Shown in pieces: positions 5,255 to 5,439 of a stretch of DNA of 5,439 nucleotides; positions within the stretch are counted from its first letter, which is position 1, and every line of letters starts with the position of its first letter. The notes beneath the pieces are model-generated. The model ran no database searches and was not told the DNA's origin. It saw only the letters and a program-made list of their open reading frames with translations. This DNA comes from Pseudomonadota bacterium (GTDB lineage: Bacteria; Pseudomonadota; Alphaproteobacteria; Rhizobiales; Hyphomicrobiaceae): the NCBI GenBank assembly GCA_023390485.1, contig JAEWCT010000405.1, forward strand, positions 1 through 5,439. Reading direction: 5' to 3'. The position numbers were made by a program, and so were the translations under genes.

Positions 5255-5439
5255 ATGACAGCCCGCGTTCTCGTCGTCGACGATATTCTTGCCAATGTGA
5301 AGCTTCTCGAAGCGAGGCTGCAGGCGGAGTATTTCGAAGTTCTGACGGCCAATGGCGGGCAGCAGGCTCTCGACATTCTGGAACGCGAAAGCATCGACGT
5401 CGTGCTGCTCGACGTCATGATGCCGGGCATGGATGGATT
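5255..5439 (+). CDS. pleD: PleD response regulator/diguanylate cyclase, N-terminal part
   Basis: An open frame starts at ATG 5255 and runs off the right edge after 61 full codons. It encodes the beginning of a receiver domain: ARVLVVDDILANVKLLEARL (3-22) with Asp9/Asp10, AEYFEVLTANGG (24-35), and VVLLDVMMPGMDG (49-61) with the phospho-acceptor at Asp53, the same position as in Caulobacter PleD. The VVDDI-NVKLLEARL-AEYFEV signature and the position right after divK identify PleD. The full protein would have two receiver domains and a GGDEF domain making cyclic di-GMP, but those parts lie outside the window. In Caulobacter it is activated by phosphorylation from DivJ/PleC and drives polar development. 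No strong Shine-Dalgarno is seen in the 23-base gap after divK. Confidence 0.9.
   Translation, partial: MTARVLVVDDILANVKLLEARLQAEYFEVLTANGGQQALDILERESIDVVLLDVMMPGMDG

Noticed and set aside
5224..5430. Minus-strand 68-residue frame opposite the start of pleD
   Set aside because: The plus strand encodes an unmistakable PleD receiver domain that runs off the window edge; the minus frame is low-complexity Ser/Arg/Thr sequence.

Overview
The window looks like an ordinary chromosomal stretch of an alphaproteobacterium, most likely of the order Hyphomicrobiales (Rhizobiales) and possibly Hyphomicrobium-like. The grounds are moderately high GC, the linked trio DUF3572 gene - divK - pleD, an EipB (DUF1849) periplasmic protein that is typical of this class, and a FemAB-like/HIT gene pair. 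Genus-level assignment is a guess; no rRNA or other phylogenetic marker is present.

Layout from left to right. (1) The last 15 codons of a plus-strand gene, followed by a strong intrinsic terminator with a C(UUCG)G tetraloop. (2) A small two-helix membrane protein on the plus strand. (3) Four minus-strand genes read right to left: a RidA-family enamine/imine deaminase, a cytosolic glycerophosphodiester phosphodiesterase only 4 bases downstream, then after about 100 bases a FemAB-like acyltransferase (PF04339) and a HIT-family hydrolase. They form one or two housekeeping operons. (4) A divergent promoter region, then plus-strand eipB, a periplasmic cell-envelope integrity protein with a signal peptide and two cysteines. 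(5) A minus-strand DUF3572 gene convergent with eipB. (6) A divergent regulatory region, then divK and the start of pleD on the plus strand; pleD runs off the right end.

The right end belongs to the cell-cycle and polarity circuit. DivK is the single-domain response regulator that controls the CckA-CtrA phosphorelay, and PleD is the receiver-GGDEF diguanylate cyclase, controlled by the same kinase/phosphatase pair in Caulobacter. The 105-base region upstream of divK holds a near-consensus CtrA box and a GANTC (CcrM-type) methylation site. This is the most interesting regulatory signal in the window.

I found no mobile element, CRISPR array, tRNA, rRNA or phage gene. No clearly new system is evident. 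The least characterised parts are the 77-residue membrane protein, with an overlapping 10-codon upstream ORF, and the DUF3572 protein.
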